64,000 bases of DNA, from positions 248,001 through 312,000 of the forward strand of contig NZ_FOAM01000003.1 of the NCBI RefSeq assembly GCF_900109605.1. The letters run 5' to 3'. This stretch comes from Xaviernesmea oryzae. Lineage in GTDB: Bacteria > Pseudomonadota > Alphaproteobacteria > Rhizobiales > Rhizobiaceae. How positions within the stretch are numbered: position 1 is the first letter of the stretch; each line of letters begins with the position of its first letter. Positions 48,363-56,627 of this stretch are shown piece after piece. The position numbers and the translations under genes are program-made. The notes under the pieces were generated by a model that worked only from the letters and a program-made list of their open reading frames with translations, did no database searches and was not told the origin of the DNA.

Positions 48363-49331
48363 TCAAAACTGCAGCATCACGCTGCCGGCCGTGCGTCCCG
48401 CTTCGAGATCTGCCTGAGCCTGTCCGGCCTCGGCAAGCCGATAGCGGTGGGCAGGCGCCGGCAGAAGGCCTTGGCGCAGGGCGTTGATCACGGCCTCAGC
48501 GGCGCGCGGATAGGTCTCGCGCTCGGCCGCATAGGCCATGACGCTGGGCCGCATCAGACTGAGCGAGCGCAGAGGGCCGATCTCCTCCACAGGGATCGGC
48601 GGAATCGGCCCGGCAGCCTGGCCGACCGAGGCGACGGTGCCGAAGCGGCGAACACAAGCCAGGGTCTGGCGCAGCATGGTGCCGCCGAGACCGTCAATGG
48701 CGAAATCGACGCCGCGCCCCTCCGTCAGCCTAGCAACCTCGCCGGCAAGATCGGCATTGCGTCCGAGAATGAGATGGTCCACGCCGTTTTCCCGGGCGAT
48801 CCCGGCCTTCTCCTCGTTGCTCACAGTGCCGATCACCCGCGCGCCCAGATGCTTGGCCCAGCGGCTCAGCGCCGTGCCCAGGCCGCCCGCGGCCGCGTGG
48901 ATCAGCAGCGTCGCCCCCTGTTCCACGGGAAAGCAGCGGGTCAGCAGCATATGGGCGGTCATGCCGCGCAGAAAGGCCGCTGCGGCTGCTTCGGTCTCGA
49001 TGTCCTCCGGCAGCGCAATGGCGCGCCAGGCGGGCAGAAGCCGCGTGGCGGCATAGGCGCCGGGCGTTCCGGCATAGGCAATGCGGTCACCGACCTGAAG
49101 ACCGGTGACGCCAGGGCCGAGCGCTTCGACCACACCGGCCCCCTCAACGCCGAGCACCGCGGGCAGCGGCAAGGGATAAAGGCCGGTGCGGTGATAGATA
49201 TCGATGAAATTGATGCCGGCCGCCTGGTGGCGCAGGCGGATCTCGCCTTCGCCCGGCGCCTGTGGCGGGCAATCGGCCAGCCGCAGGCCGTCGATGCCTC
49301 CGGCAGCGATGAGTTCGATCTTCTGGTCCAT
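48363..49331 (-). CDS. Quinone oxidoreductase-like NADPH-dependent zinc-free MDR protein
   Basis: 322 residues from the ATG at 49331 (AGGA ten bases upstream). MDR features: RLRHQAAGINFIDIYHRTGLYPLPLPAVLGVEGAGVVEALGPGV (about 32-75, the Qor catalytic-domain fingerprint without zinc ligands), then the nucleotide fold with TLLIHAAAGGLGTALSRWAKHLGARVIGTV (AAxGGxG, about 142-170). Qor enzymes reduce quinones by one electron using NADPH. Divergent from the LysR gene at 49462, which probably regulates it; an inverted repeat lies between. Confidence 0.93.
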   Translation of the reverse strand: MDQKIELIAAGGIDGLRLADCPPQAPGEGEIRLRHQAAGINFIDIYHRTGLYPLPLPAVLGVEGAGVVEALGPGVTGLQVGDRIAYAGTPGAYAATRLLPAWRAIALPEDIETEAAAAAFLRGMTAHMLLTRCFPVEQGATLLIHAAAGGLGTALSRWAKHLGARVIGTVSNEEKAGIARENGVDHLILGRNADLAGEVARLTEGRGVDFAIDGLGGTMLRQTLACVRRFGTVASVGQAAGPIPPIPVEEIGPLRSLSLMRPSVMAYAAERETYPRAAEAVINALRQGLLPAPAHRYRLAEAGQAQADLEAGRTAGSVMLQF

Positions 49332-49432
49332 GTCTCGTTTCCTGTCGATGAAAGCAGGCCTCCGGCTGCCGATCCGGCGCCTGGCCAATGCCGAGAATGA
49401 CGGCTGGATCGTGGGGAGAAAATTCCCTATGA

Positions 49433-49451
49433 TTTCACAGCGACCGTGAAA
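49433..49451. promoter_or_regulatory. Probable LysR-type operator between qor and lysR
   Basis: TTTCAC (49433-49438) and GTGAAA (49446-49451) form an inverted repeat with a 7-nt spacer, 10 bases before the LysR start and about 100 before the oxidoreductase start. LysR regulators bind dyads of this kind between divergent genes and often repress themselves. Confidence 0.55.
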
Positions 49452-49461
49452 AAATGAACCG

Positions 49462-50334
49462 ATGAACTGGGACGATTTGCGCCATTTCGGCACCTTGGCC
49501 AAGGCAGGCTCGCTGTCTGCCGCCGCACGCCTGCTCGGCGTCGAACATGCGACGGTGGCACGGCGCATTGCCGCGCTGGAGGCGGATCTCGGCCTGACAC
49601 TGGTGGACCGGCGGGGGCGCCGATGGAGCCTGACCGATGACGGCCGGCACATGGCCGCCATTGCCGAGCGGATGGAGAAGGAGGCCGCCTCGGTGCGGCG
49701 GGCGGCCGAGGGCGCGCGGCTGACCTTGACGGGAACGGTGACGATCAGCGCACCGCCGGCACTGGCGGCCATCCGGCTGGCAGGCCCGCTCACAGCGCTT
49801 CAGGCCCGCCATCCCGGCCTGATGATCCGGCTGATCGGCGAGGCCCGCAGCGCCTCGTTGACGCATTCGGAAGCCGATCTCGCCATTCGCCTCAGCCGCC
49901 CGGACGATCCAGACCTGACCCGCGTCAAGCTCGGGATGATGGCGTTCCATCTCTATGCGAGCCCGGCCTATCTCGCCGCCCATCCCGAGCCGACCTGGCG
50001 CTTCATCGGCAATGAAGGGCCGATGGCCGGCGCGCCGCAGCAGGAGGCGCTGCAGGCCTATGCCGCAGGCCGGCCCCTGGCGCTGACGGCGAGCAGCGTC
50101 GAGATCCAGCATCGGGCGGCATTGGCCGGCGCGGGCATCGCCGCGCTTCCCGATTTTATCGCGGCAGACGATCCCGGCCTCGTCAGGCTCATGCCGGACA
50201 AGCCCCTCGTGCTGCGCGACATCTATCTGGTGGTGCATTCCGATCTGAAGCGGGCCGCACCCGTAAAGGCGGTGATGGCGCAGCTCAAAACCGCCTTTCC
50301 ATCCCGGGCCACCCTGCAAGCGAACGGGCTCTGA
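49462..50334 (+). CDS. LysR family transcriptional regulator
   Basis: 290 residues. The N-terminal winged helix-turn-helix is clear: WDDLRHFGTLAKAGSLSAAARLLGVEHATVARRIAALEADLGLTLVDRRGRRWSLTDDG (about 3-61). The rest is the periplasmic-binding-protein-like effector domain (VTISAPPALAAIRLAGPL, LMIRLIGEARSASL, ADLAIRLSRP, GAGIAALPDFIA). The effector is unknown. Its placement, divergent from the quinone oxidoreductase with a dyad between, suggests it controls that gene and perhaps the SnoaL-like one. Confidence 0.94.
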   Translation: MNWDDLRHFGTLAKAGSLSAAARLLGVEHATVARRIAALEADLGLTLVDRRGRRWSLTDDGRHMAAIAERMEKEAASVRRAAEGARLTLTGTVTISAPPALAAIRLAGPLTALQARHPGLMIRLIGEARSASLTHSEADLAIRLSRPDDPDLTRVKLGMMAFHLYASPAYLAAHPEPTWRFIGNEGPMAGAPQQEALQAYAAGRPLALTASSVEIQHRAALAGAGIAALPDFIAADDPGLVRLMPDKPLVLRDIYLVVHSDLKRAAPVKAVMAQLKTAFPSRATLQANGL

Positions 50335-50489
50335 AGCGCTTGCTTGGGCCGTGTGCATCGGTCGCCCGTTACGCCGCTTGGTCGGATGAAGCGCCTGATA
50401 TCGCGGCAAAAGGGCCGCGCGGGATGCCTTGACGGCTTTCGCATCGGCTTCGGGCTTGCCTTGGCCGGCGCGGCGCGGCATGAAGCGGC

Positions 50490-51260
50490 ATGAACGAAGA
50501 CACCAAGATGAACCAGAGGCTCGACCAGCTTCTCCTGTCGCGCGGGCTCGTGGCGAGCCGCGCGCGTGCACGCGACGCCGTCGAGCGCGGCACCGTGCGC
50601 GTCGATGGACGCGTCGTCACCAAGCCGAGCGCGCAGGTGCCCGGCCATGCCGCAATCGAAATCGACGATCCCGCGCAGGCCTATGTCTCGCGCGCGGCGC
50701 TGAAGCTGAAGGCCGCACTCGCACATTTCGGCCTGTCGCCTGAAGGGCTCTGTTGCCTCGACATTGGCGCCTCCACCGGCGGCTTCACCGAAGTGCTGCT
50801 CGAAGGCGGTGCCGAGCATGTGATCTCCGTCGATGTCGGCCACGGGCAGATCCATCCGCGCATCGAGAGCGATCCACGCGTCACGAGCTATGAGGGCCTG
50901 AATGCTCGCGTGCTGGAGGAAGAGCATCTGGACGGCATGCCGATCGGCGCCGTGGTCTCGGATGTCTCCTTCATCTCGCTGAAGCTCGCTTTGCCGCCGG
51001 CGCTCGACATGGCCGAGCCGGGCGCTTTCTGCGTCCTTCTGGTCAAGCCGCAATTCGAGGCCGGCCGCGAGGCAATCAGCAAGGCGGGCCTGCTCAAGGA
51101 TCCGGAGAGCGCGCCGGCAGTCGCCGCCGAGCTCGAGCGCTGGCTGGTGGAGGACATGGGCTGGCAGAGCCTCGGCCTGATCCCTTCTCCGATTGCCGGC
51201 GGCGACGGCAATGTCGAATTTCTGCTCGGCGGGCGCAAGCCGGCGGAGACGGAGGAATGA
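50490..51260 (+). CDS. TlyA family rRNA 2'-O-methyltransferase / hemolysin-like
   Basis: 256 residues; ATG at 50490, with an ATG at 50508 (NQRLDQLLLSRG) as a good alternative. An S4 RNA-binding domain (about 8-66: LLLSRGLVASRARARDAVERGTVRVDG) precedes an FtsJ-like SAM domain with CLDIGASTGGFTEVLL (about 88-103), SVDVGHGQ, VVSDVSFISLKLALP and LVKPQFEAGRE. TlyA methylates 2'-hydroxyls of 16S and 23S rRNA in mycobacteria (capreomycin sensitivity); elsewhere it is mostly uncharacterised. It overlaps the next gene by four bases. Confidence 0.95.
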   Translation: MNEDTKMNQRLDQLLLSRGLVASRARARDAVERGTVRVDGRVVTKPSAQVPGHAAIEIDDPAQAYVSRAALKLKAALAHFGLSPEGLCCLDIGASTGGFTEVLLEGGAEHVISVDVGHGQIHPRIESDPRVTSYEGLNARVLEEEHLDGMPIGAVVSDVSFISLKLALPPALDMAEPGAFCVLLVKPQFEAGREAISKAGLLKDPESAPAVAAELERWLVEDMGWQSLGLIPSPIAGGDGNVEFLLGGRKPAETEE

Positions 51261-52507
51261 GCGTCAGGACCGTCGCCATCGACAGCCTGGGCGCCAAGGG
51301 CGACGGCATTGCCACCAGCCCGGACGGGCCGCTTTTCGTGCCCTTCTCCCTGCCGGGCGAAACGGTTGGCGTAGCAGTCAATGGCGCGGTCGGCACGCTG
51401 ATGTCGATCGCCAAGGCCTCGCCGGAGCGTCAGGAGCCGCCCTGTCGGCATTTCGGCCCCGATGGCGTCAACGGCACCTGTGGCGGCTGCACGCTGCAGC
51501 ATGCGGCCGATCCACTCTATCACATGTTCAAACGCCAGCTGGTGATCGACGCGCTGGCGTCGAAAGGGATCCAGACCGAGGTGGCGCCCTTGATCCCGGC
51601 GGCACCGGGCGAACGCCGTCGCGTGGTGCTGACCGCACGGCGCACCGAAAAGGCGCTGCTTCTCGGCTATAATCAGATGAGCAGCCACCATCTCGTCCAT
51701 ATCGAGGAATGTCCCATCGCCAGCCCCGGCATTGTCGGACGGCTGGACGCCATCCGCCGGATCGCGCTGGCGCTGGCGAGCAATGCGGAGCCCTTCCGCA
51801 TCACGGTGCTGGAGGTGGAAAGCGGGCTGGATCTGTCGGTCGACGGCGTGGCCAAGCTCGACAACCCGCGCCGCCGCCGCGCGGTCGAGGCCGTGCTTGC
51901 GCTGCGTGGCATTTCCAGGCTTTCGGTCGGAGGCGAGGTGATCGTCGAGCCCATCAAGCCGATCGTCCGCTTCGGCACCGTGCCGGTGACGCCGCCGCCC
52001 GGCAGCTTCACCCAGGCGACGCGCAAGGCCGAAGCGGCCATGGCCGAGCTTGTCCTCGATGCGCTGGGCAAGGCTAAGCGCGTGGCCGATCTCTTCTCCG
52101 GCTCTGGCACTTTCGCGCTGCGCATCGCCGCCCGCGCCCGCGTCCATGCGGTCGAAAGCGATGAGAAGGCGCTAAAGGCGCTCGATGCCGCTGCCCGCTC
52201 GACACAAGGGTTGAAGCCCGTGACGGTCGAGCGACGCGATCTCTTCCGCCGGCCGCTGATGACCTCGGAGCTCAAGCCCTTCGACGCACTCGTCTTCGAC
52301 CCGCCGCGTGCCGGCGCCGAAGCGCAGATGGCCGAACTTGCCCGATCCAGCGTCAAGACCGTCGTCGCCGTCTCCTGCAACCCGCTCACGCTCGCACGCG
52401 ACCTCGCCCTTCTTATCGCCGGCGGCTACCGGCTGAAGAGCGTGACGCCGATCGACCAGTTTTTATGGTCGGCGCATGTGGAAGCGGTGGCGGTGTTGGA
52501 GAAGTGA
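51257..52507 (+). CDS. Class I SAM-dependent RNA methyltransferase (TrmA/RlmD type)
   Basis: 416 residues. Iron-sulfur cysteines are in PPCRHFGPDGVNGTCGGCTLQH (about 62-82) plus EECPIASPG, as in RlmD/RumA. A TRAM-like start (VRTVAIDSLGAKGDGIATSPDGPLFVPFSLPGE) is followed by the methyltransferase fold: RVADLFSGSGTFALRIAARA (about 274-293), AVESDEKALKALDAA, VFDPPRAGAEAQM and the catalytic Cys in VVAVSCNPLTLARDL (about 373). It makes 5-methyluridine in rRNA or tRNA; the exact target is not decided by sequence. Translationally coupled to tlyA (ATGA). Confidence 0.93.
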   Translation: MSVRTVAIDSLGAKGDGIATSPDGPLFVPFSLPGETVGVAVNGAVGTLMSIAKASPERQEPPCRHFGPDGVNGTCGGCTLQHAADPLYHMFKRQLVIDALASKGIQTEVAPLIPAAPGERRRVVLTARRTEKALLLGYNQMSSHHLVHIEECPIASPGIVGRLDAIRRIALALASNAEPFRITVLEVESGLDLSVDGVAKLDNPRRRRAVEAVLALRGISRLSVGGEVIVEPIKPIVRFGTVPVTPPPGSFTQATRKAEAAMAELVLDALGKAKRVADLFSGSGTFALRIAARARVHAVESDEKALKALDAAARSTQGLKPVTVERRDLFRRPLMTSELKPFDALVFDPPRAGAEAQMAELARSSVKTVVAVSCNPLTLARDLALLIAGGYRLKSVTPIDQFLWSAHVEAVAVLEK

Positions 52508-52566
52508 TACGAAGGGGGCTTTAGCCATTCCGGCAAAGGCTCGCCGGCATACCGACGAGCGAAGCC

Positions 52567-53595
52567 TCACATCAGCCCCCACTCCCGCGCCAGACGACGC
52601 GTGGAGGAGAGTCCTGCATCCAGCATGAAGGGTCCGGTCCGTTCGCCGCCGCGTGTCGGTTTCAGCGGGACACCGTGGTCGAAGTCGGCAAGAAGGATCA
52701 TTTCGACAGCGGTTTGGCCATCCTTGTCGGCATAGGCCAGCCGGCGGTGGCCCTCGATCTGGCTTTCGCGTGGGTTCGTGCCGATCAGGCCGTGGACGTC
52801 GAGCCACTGGGCGGCGAGCGCGTCGGCATTGCTCTTGTGCACGGTGCGGTCGGCCATGCCCTGCCAGATGGAGATGCGCGGATAGGCGGCAGGCTTCGGC
52901 GCGGCCTCGCGCACCAGATCGCCCCATTCCTGCGGGCTGCGGGCCGGCGCCTGCTCCATGGCGGCAAAGGCTCGGTGCGCGTCGCGGGCAGCGCCGTGGG
53001 CCAGACCGGCGATGATGCCGCCTGCCTGGAACAGCTCGGGATAGGCAGCAAGCATCGAGGCCGTCATCGCGCCGCCGGCCGAAAGCCCGGTGATGAAGAT
53101 CCGCTTGGGATCGATGGCCAGCGTCTGCTCCATATGGGCGATCATCTGGCGGATCGACATGACCTCGCCGCGGTCGCGGGCGACATTGGAGGGGCGAAAC
53201 CAGTTAAAGCAGAGATTGGGATTGTTCGAGCCCTGCTGCTCGGCATAGAGCACGGCAAAGCCATGATCGCGCGCCAGATGCGACCAGCCGGAACAGAGAT
53301 CGTAAAGTGCTGCGTCCTGCTGGCAACCATGCAGAACGACGACCAGGGCCGCGCCGGGCTTGAGATCATCCGGGATGAAGGCCAGCATTTTCAGACGGCC
53401 GGGATTGCTGCCGAAATCGGGTATCTCCTGCAGGCGGCTGGCTTTCGGTGCCGTCACCTCGGGCGGAAGATCGGGCTTTAAACTATCAAGCATACGCGAT
53501 GAAATTCTCACATTGCGCGCGATGCCATCCTGCCAGCGTCGGCGCTGGCGGGACAGGTCGGCAAAGGTCTTTCGAAAGAAGGAGGGAGATCGCAT
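52567..53595 (-). CDS. PHB depolymerase family esterase
   Basis: 342 residues. Esterase_phd/alpha-beta hydrolase features: ALVVVLHGCQQDAALYDLCSGWSHLARDHGFAVLYAEQQGSNNPNLCFNWF (about 81-131; the HGCQQ oxyanion motif), FITGLSAGGAMTASMLAAYPELFQAGGIIAG (nucleophile Ser in GLSAGG, about 171), then ISIWQGMADRTVH (Asp) and ADFDHGVPL (His). No signal peptide, so it may act on intracellular esters or polyhydroxybutyrate oligomers. Convergent with the RNA methyltransferase gene. Confidence 0.92.
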   Translation of the reverse strand: MRSPSFFRKTFADLSRQRRRWQDGIARNVRISSRMLDSLKPDLPPEVTAPKASRLQEIPDFGSNPGRLKMLAFIPDDLKPGAALVVVLHGCQQDAALYDLCSGWSHLARDHGFAVLYAEQQGSNNPNLCFNWFRPSNVARDRGEVMSIRQMIAHMEQTLAIDPKRIFITGLSAGGAMTASMLAAYPELFQAGGIIAGLAHGAARDAHRAFAAMEQAPARSPQEWGDLVREAAPKPAAYPRISIWQGMADRTVHKSNADALAAQWLDVHGLIGTNPRESQIEGHRRLAYADKDGQTAVEMILLADFDHGVPLKPTRGGERTGPFMLDAGLSSTRRLAREWGLM

Positions 53596-53713
53596 GGAAA
53601 CGGCAAGCCTTTCATCATGAAGTCTCGGGCATGCACGTGCCTGCGCCTGGATATGGTGCGCAATGATGGCAGCGGCAAGACAAGCGGCGGAATGGTACGC
53701 GCGCCCGAGGCGA

Positions 53714-54496
53714 CTAGCGCTGCAGGAAGGCGGCGATGGCGCCTTGCGTTTCCGGGCTTCTCAGGCGTTCGGCGAAGATCCGCGCCTCTTCATCGATGCA
53801 GGCCAGCAGAGCGGCTGGATCCCCACGCAGCAGGCGACGCGCGGCGGCAAGGGCTGCCGGCGGCTTGGCGGCAATCGCACTTGCGGCCGCCAGCGTCTCC
53901 TCTTCCAGCATCTCCGGCTCGACGATGCGCGCCACGAGGCCGGCGGCATGCGCGGCGGCGGCCGTGAAGGGCTCGCCCAGAGCCAGCAGCGAAAACGCGC
54001 GCTGGGGACCCAGGAGCCGAGGGCCAAGCAGGCTTGAACCACCCTCCGGCACCAGGCCGAGATCGACGAACGGCGTGCGAAACAGCGCGCGCGGCGTGGC
54101 GATCGTCTGGTCGCAATGCAGATGCAGCGTGGTGCCGATACCGATCGCCAACCCATCGACGCCGGATATCAGCGGCTTGCGGCTGGATGCCAGCGCCTTG
54201 AGAAAGGCGATGACCTCCTGGCCAAAGTCGCCCCCAGCAGACGCGACAGCGAAATCGCCCATGTCGTTGCCGGCGGAAAAGCACCCGGGCTGGCCGAGAA
54301 AAACCGTGACACGTAGGCTGTCATCGGCGTCCGCTTCGACCAGGGCCTCGGTCATCCGGCGATACATGGCGCGCGTCAGGGCGTTCTTCTTTTCCGGCCG
54401 CTCGATCCGCAGGATCTGCACGCCACGCCGGTCCTGCGGGCGCTCCACCCGCACCGGCACCGGCTCTGCCGAAAGCGTCGTCTCCCGCTCGTCCAT
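53714..54496 (-). CDS. Enoyl-CoA hydratase/isomerase (crotonase) family protein
   Basis: 260 residues from the ATG at 54496 with GGAGG eight bases upstream. Crotonase fold: RIERPEKKNALTRAMYRRM, FLGQPGCFSAGNDMGDF (first oxyanion loop), RKPLISGVDGLAIGIGTTLHLHCDQTIATP (about 106-135, second oxyanion), RTPFVDLGLVPEGGSSLLGPRLLGPQRA and AAGLVARIV. It hydrates or isomerises an acyl-CoA in fatty or amino-acid breakdown; the true substrate is unknown. The Glu in VPEGGSS matches the second catalytic Glu; the first is replaced by Gly or Asp. An ACGT-type dyad lies 170 bases upstream. Confidence 0.92.
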   Translation of the reverse strand: MDERETTLSAEPVPVRVERPQDRRGVQILRIERPEKKNALTRAMYRRMTEALVEADADDSLRVTVFLGQPGCFSAGNDMGDFAVASAGGDFGQEVIAFLKALASSRKPLISGVDGLAIGIGTTLHLHCDQTIATPRALFRTPFVDLGLVPEGGSSLLGPRLLGPQRAFSLLALGEPFTAAAAHAAGLVARIVEPEMLEEETLAAASAIAAKPPAALAAARRLLRGDPAALLACIDEEARIFAERLRSPETQGAIAAFLQR

Positions 54497-54939
54497 CTGC
54501 GCCCTCCCGCTCGGAGCGCCGCACATCGTCCAAGACGCACGAAGGACGCTCGTCCCTGTCGAATCCATGCATCGTGCTTTGCGAACATCCTGTCCGAATT
54601 TCGCGCCGATACGCTGGCGGCCGCGTGCCACAGCAAGGGGCCGGTCATTGCGCCTGAGGATATTGATTTTTACGTAAACGTCAATTGAGCAGCTGCGCCT
54701 GCCGCCGTTGCAAAACCATCATAAAGCCCTCCTATACCAAGGCGCGGCGCAGGCCACCGCCGGCACAAATGCCAGGGGAAGACAGCCCCGAAGCCTGCGG
54801 CGGGCCAATCCCTGGAGCTTTGCCTACAAGGTTGGGCCGGGTCCGGATGGCGGACGGTGGAGGACTGCGTGGATCACAGCCCGCAAGGCCAAGCGATCCA
54901 TAACCGCAAGCAGGGTTTCTATCGGGGAAAGTTGGGCTT
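54497..54939. other. Divergent promoter region, crotonase / CorA-like
   Basis: About 440 bases between divergent genes. It holds the dyad at 54669-54684 and otherwise no recognised gene. Possible leader of the transporter at its right end (GGGGAAAG ribosome site). Confidence 0.5.
54669..54684. promoter_or_regulatory. ACGT-AA-ACGT dyad, possible LiuR-type (MerR) operator
   Basis: TTTACGTAAACGTCAA is an almost perfect 7+2+7 inverted repeat (one mismatch) in an AT-rich patch, 170 bases upstream of the enoyl-CoA hydratase. It resembles the ACGTNAACGT-type sites of the MerR-family regulator LiuR, which controls branched-chain acyl-CoA breakdown genes; that resemblance is from memory. Confidence 0.4.
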
Positions 54940-55974
54940 ATGGAAGCAGAAGCGCATGATCGGAAGCCTTGCCTGATGAACCTCGTCTCCTCCGAAATTC
55001 CGGGCCTTGTCTGGGCCTATCATTTCTTGCCCGGCCAGAACCGCTGCCGGCGCATTCCAGCCGACAGCCCCGTTGCGGCGCTGAAGCCGGAGGAAGGCTG
55101 GGTCTGGATTCATCTGGCGCTGAGCGATGCCCGCACGCCGGCCCTGTTGGAGCAGGTCTGCGACCTGCCGCCAAGCGCGCTGTCCACGCTCGCCAGCCAT
55201 GACACCCAGGCCGCAATCGCGATCGAGGACGATGTCGTTCATGGCACGCTGGTGGATTTCGAACGCACCTTCGACGCGGAAACCAAAACCATCGCCTGGC
55301 TGCATTTCGCCGTCGCCGACAGGGTGATCGTCACCACGCGCCTGCACCCCTTGCGCTCGATCGACCGGGTCAAGGCCGCGATCGAGAAAAATCCGCGCTG
55401 CGCCAAGCCAATCCATCTCTTCGAAATGATGGTGGTGGAGTTCCAGCGCACGCTGATCGCGCTGGTGCTGGAACTGACGGAAGACCTGAATGTCATCGAG
55501 GACGAGGTCTATGGCGAGGCCGGGCACAACGAGCAGCCGCGCCTGGCGCCCTTGCGGCGCACGGCGGTACGCCTGCACCGGCATCTGCGCACGCTGCTGG
55601 CCCTGTTACGCCGGGCCGCGACCTCCGAAGAAGACGAGGTGCCCGAAGGCTTCATCGATGTGGCCGAGCGGCTTTCCGACCGGCTGGAAACGGTCGACCG
55701 TGATGTTTTCGCCCTGCAGGAGCGCGCCCGGCTGCTGCATGAGGAGATTGACAGCAAGCTCTCCTCGGAGACCAACCGCCATCTCTACATCCTCTCGCTT
55801 TTGACCGCCTTCCTGCTGCCGCCGACGTTGGTGACGGGCTTTTTCGGCATGAACACCAGCGACATGCCGTTGGCTGGCGCCACGCTCCATCACGGAACGC
55901 TGGCTGCCGGCTTCTTCATTCTTCTGTCGATGGGTGTCGCCTGGGGAATTTTGAAGCGCGTCGGCATTCTCTGA
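54940..55974 (+). CDS. CorA/ZntB family metal-ion transporter
   Basis: 344 residues. A long acidic cytoplasmic domain (about 1-280) with helical VERTFDAETKT- and HLFEMMVVEFQRTLIALVLELTEDLNVIEDEV-type stretches precedes two membrane spans at the end: LYILSLLTAFLLPPTLVTGFFGMNTSDMPL (about 283-312, with the GMN motif) and GTLAAGFFILLSMGVAWGIL (about 320-340). MNTSD after GMN fits the ZntB branch (zinc/proton) as well as CorA (magnesium), so the ion is undecided. GGGGAAAG lies before the ATG. Confidence 0.93.
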   Translation: MEAEAHDRKPCLMNLVSSEIPGLVWAYHFLPGQNRCRRIPADSPVAALKPEEGWVWIHLALSDARTPALLEQVCDLPPSALSTLASHDTQAAIAIEDDVVHGTLVDFERTFDAETKTIAWLHFAVADRVIVTTRLHPLRSIDRVKAAIEKNPRCAKPIHLFEMMVVEFQRTLIALVLELTEDLNVIEDEVYGEAGHNEQPRLAPLRRTAVRLHRHLRTLLALLRRAATSEEDEVPEGFIDVAERLSDRLETVDRDVFALQERARLLHEEIDSKLSSETNRHLYILSLLTAFLLPPTLVTGFFGMNTSDMPLAGATLHHGTLAAGFFILLSMGVAWGILKRVGIL

Positions 55975-56050
55975 CACAAGGCGCTCAGAACCTGCAGCCT
56001 TTCTCCGCCGCCAAAGAGCTCTGACGAAGAAGCTAACACCTTCCCGGTCA

Positions 56051-56076
56051 TGATGGCCGGTCCAGCCCGGCCATCA
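56051..56076. terminator. Hairpin between convergent CorA-like and VOC genes
   Basis: A perfect 10-bp stem TGATGGCCGG (56051-56060) with CCGGCCATCA (56067-56076) and a 6-nt loop. It lies 77 bases after the transporter stop and 17 before the VOC stop. No T tract, so probably Rho-assisted or a stabiliser. Confidence 0.5.
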
Positions 56077-56092
56077 CGACGCCGTCCCAAGA

Positions 56093-56476
56093 TCAGCCGT
56101 TGAAAACGACCGAGAGCTTGTTGCCCGTGGGATCGCGAACATAGGCGGAATACCAATTGGGCCCATAATGCGGCCGCGCGCCGGGCGCGCCTTCGCTGCT
56201 TCCGCCATGGGCCAGGGCGGCCGCATGGAAGGCATCGACCTGCGCCTTGGAGGTTGCGCCGAGGCCCAGCATCGTCCCATTGCCGGGTGCAGCCGGCGCG
56301 CCGTCGAACGGTTTGCAGACCCACAGGATCAAGCCTTCCCCGCTTGCACCTTTGGAATAGGCCCGCCAGCCTGGAAAAGCTTCATGCGAGCCCCAGCCGA
56401 CCGTTTCCATCACTGCATCATAAAAGGCATTCGATGCGGCCTCGTCATTGGCACCAAGTGTCACGTAATCCTGCAT
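56093..56476 (-). CDS. VOC (glyoxalase/bleomycin-resistance fold) family protein
   Basis: 127 residues: QDYVTLGANDEAASNAFYDAVMETVGW at the start, GLILWVCKPFDG in the middle, and HYGPNWYSAYVRDPTGNKLSVVFNG at the end, the standard last strand of a VOC domain with a possible metal ligand. Members include dioxygenases, glyoxalases and resistance proteins; nothing here sets the substrate. Single minus-strand gene convergent with the CorA-like gene. Confidence 0.9.
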   Translation of the reverse strand: MQDYVTLGANDEAASNAFYDAVMETVGWGSHEAFPGWRAYSKGASGEGLILWVCKPFDGAPAAPGNGTMLGLGATSKAQVDAFHAAALAHGGSSEGAPGARPHYGPNWYSAYVRDPTGNKLSVVFNG

Positions 56477-56555
56477 GGGTCCCTCCCGTCAGATAAACAG
56501 GCCAGATACTGCTGCAAGAAACAGAACAAATCAAGAACATGTGCGGTCATAAGAC

Positions 56556-56587
56556 GCAAAACGCCACGCATGCTTCCATGCGTGGCG
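56556..56587 (-). terminator. Rho-independent terminator after BA14K
   Basis: An 11-bp perfect stem CGCCACGCATG (56562-56572) with CATGCGTGGCG (56577-56587) and a 4-nt loop; on the minus strand it is followed by TTTTGCG. It is 40 bases past the BA14K stop. Confidence 0.85.
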
Positions 56588-56627
56588 CTCCATTTATCAA
56601 ACCTGATGTTGGACCGTCAGTTGTTAA

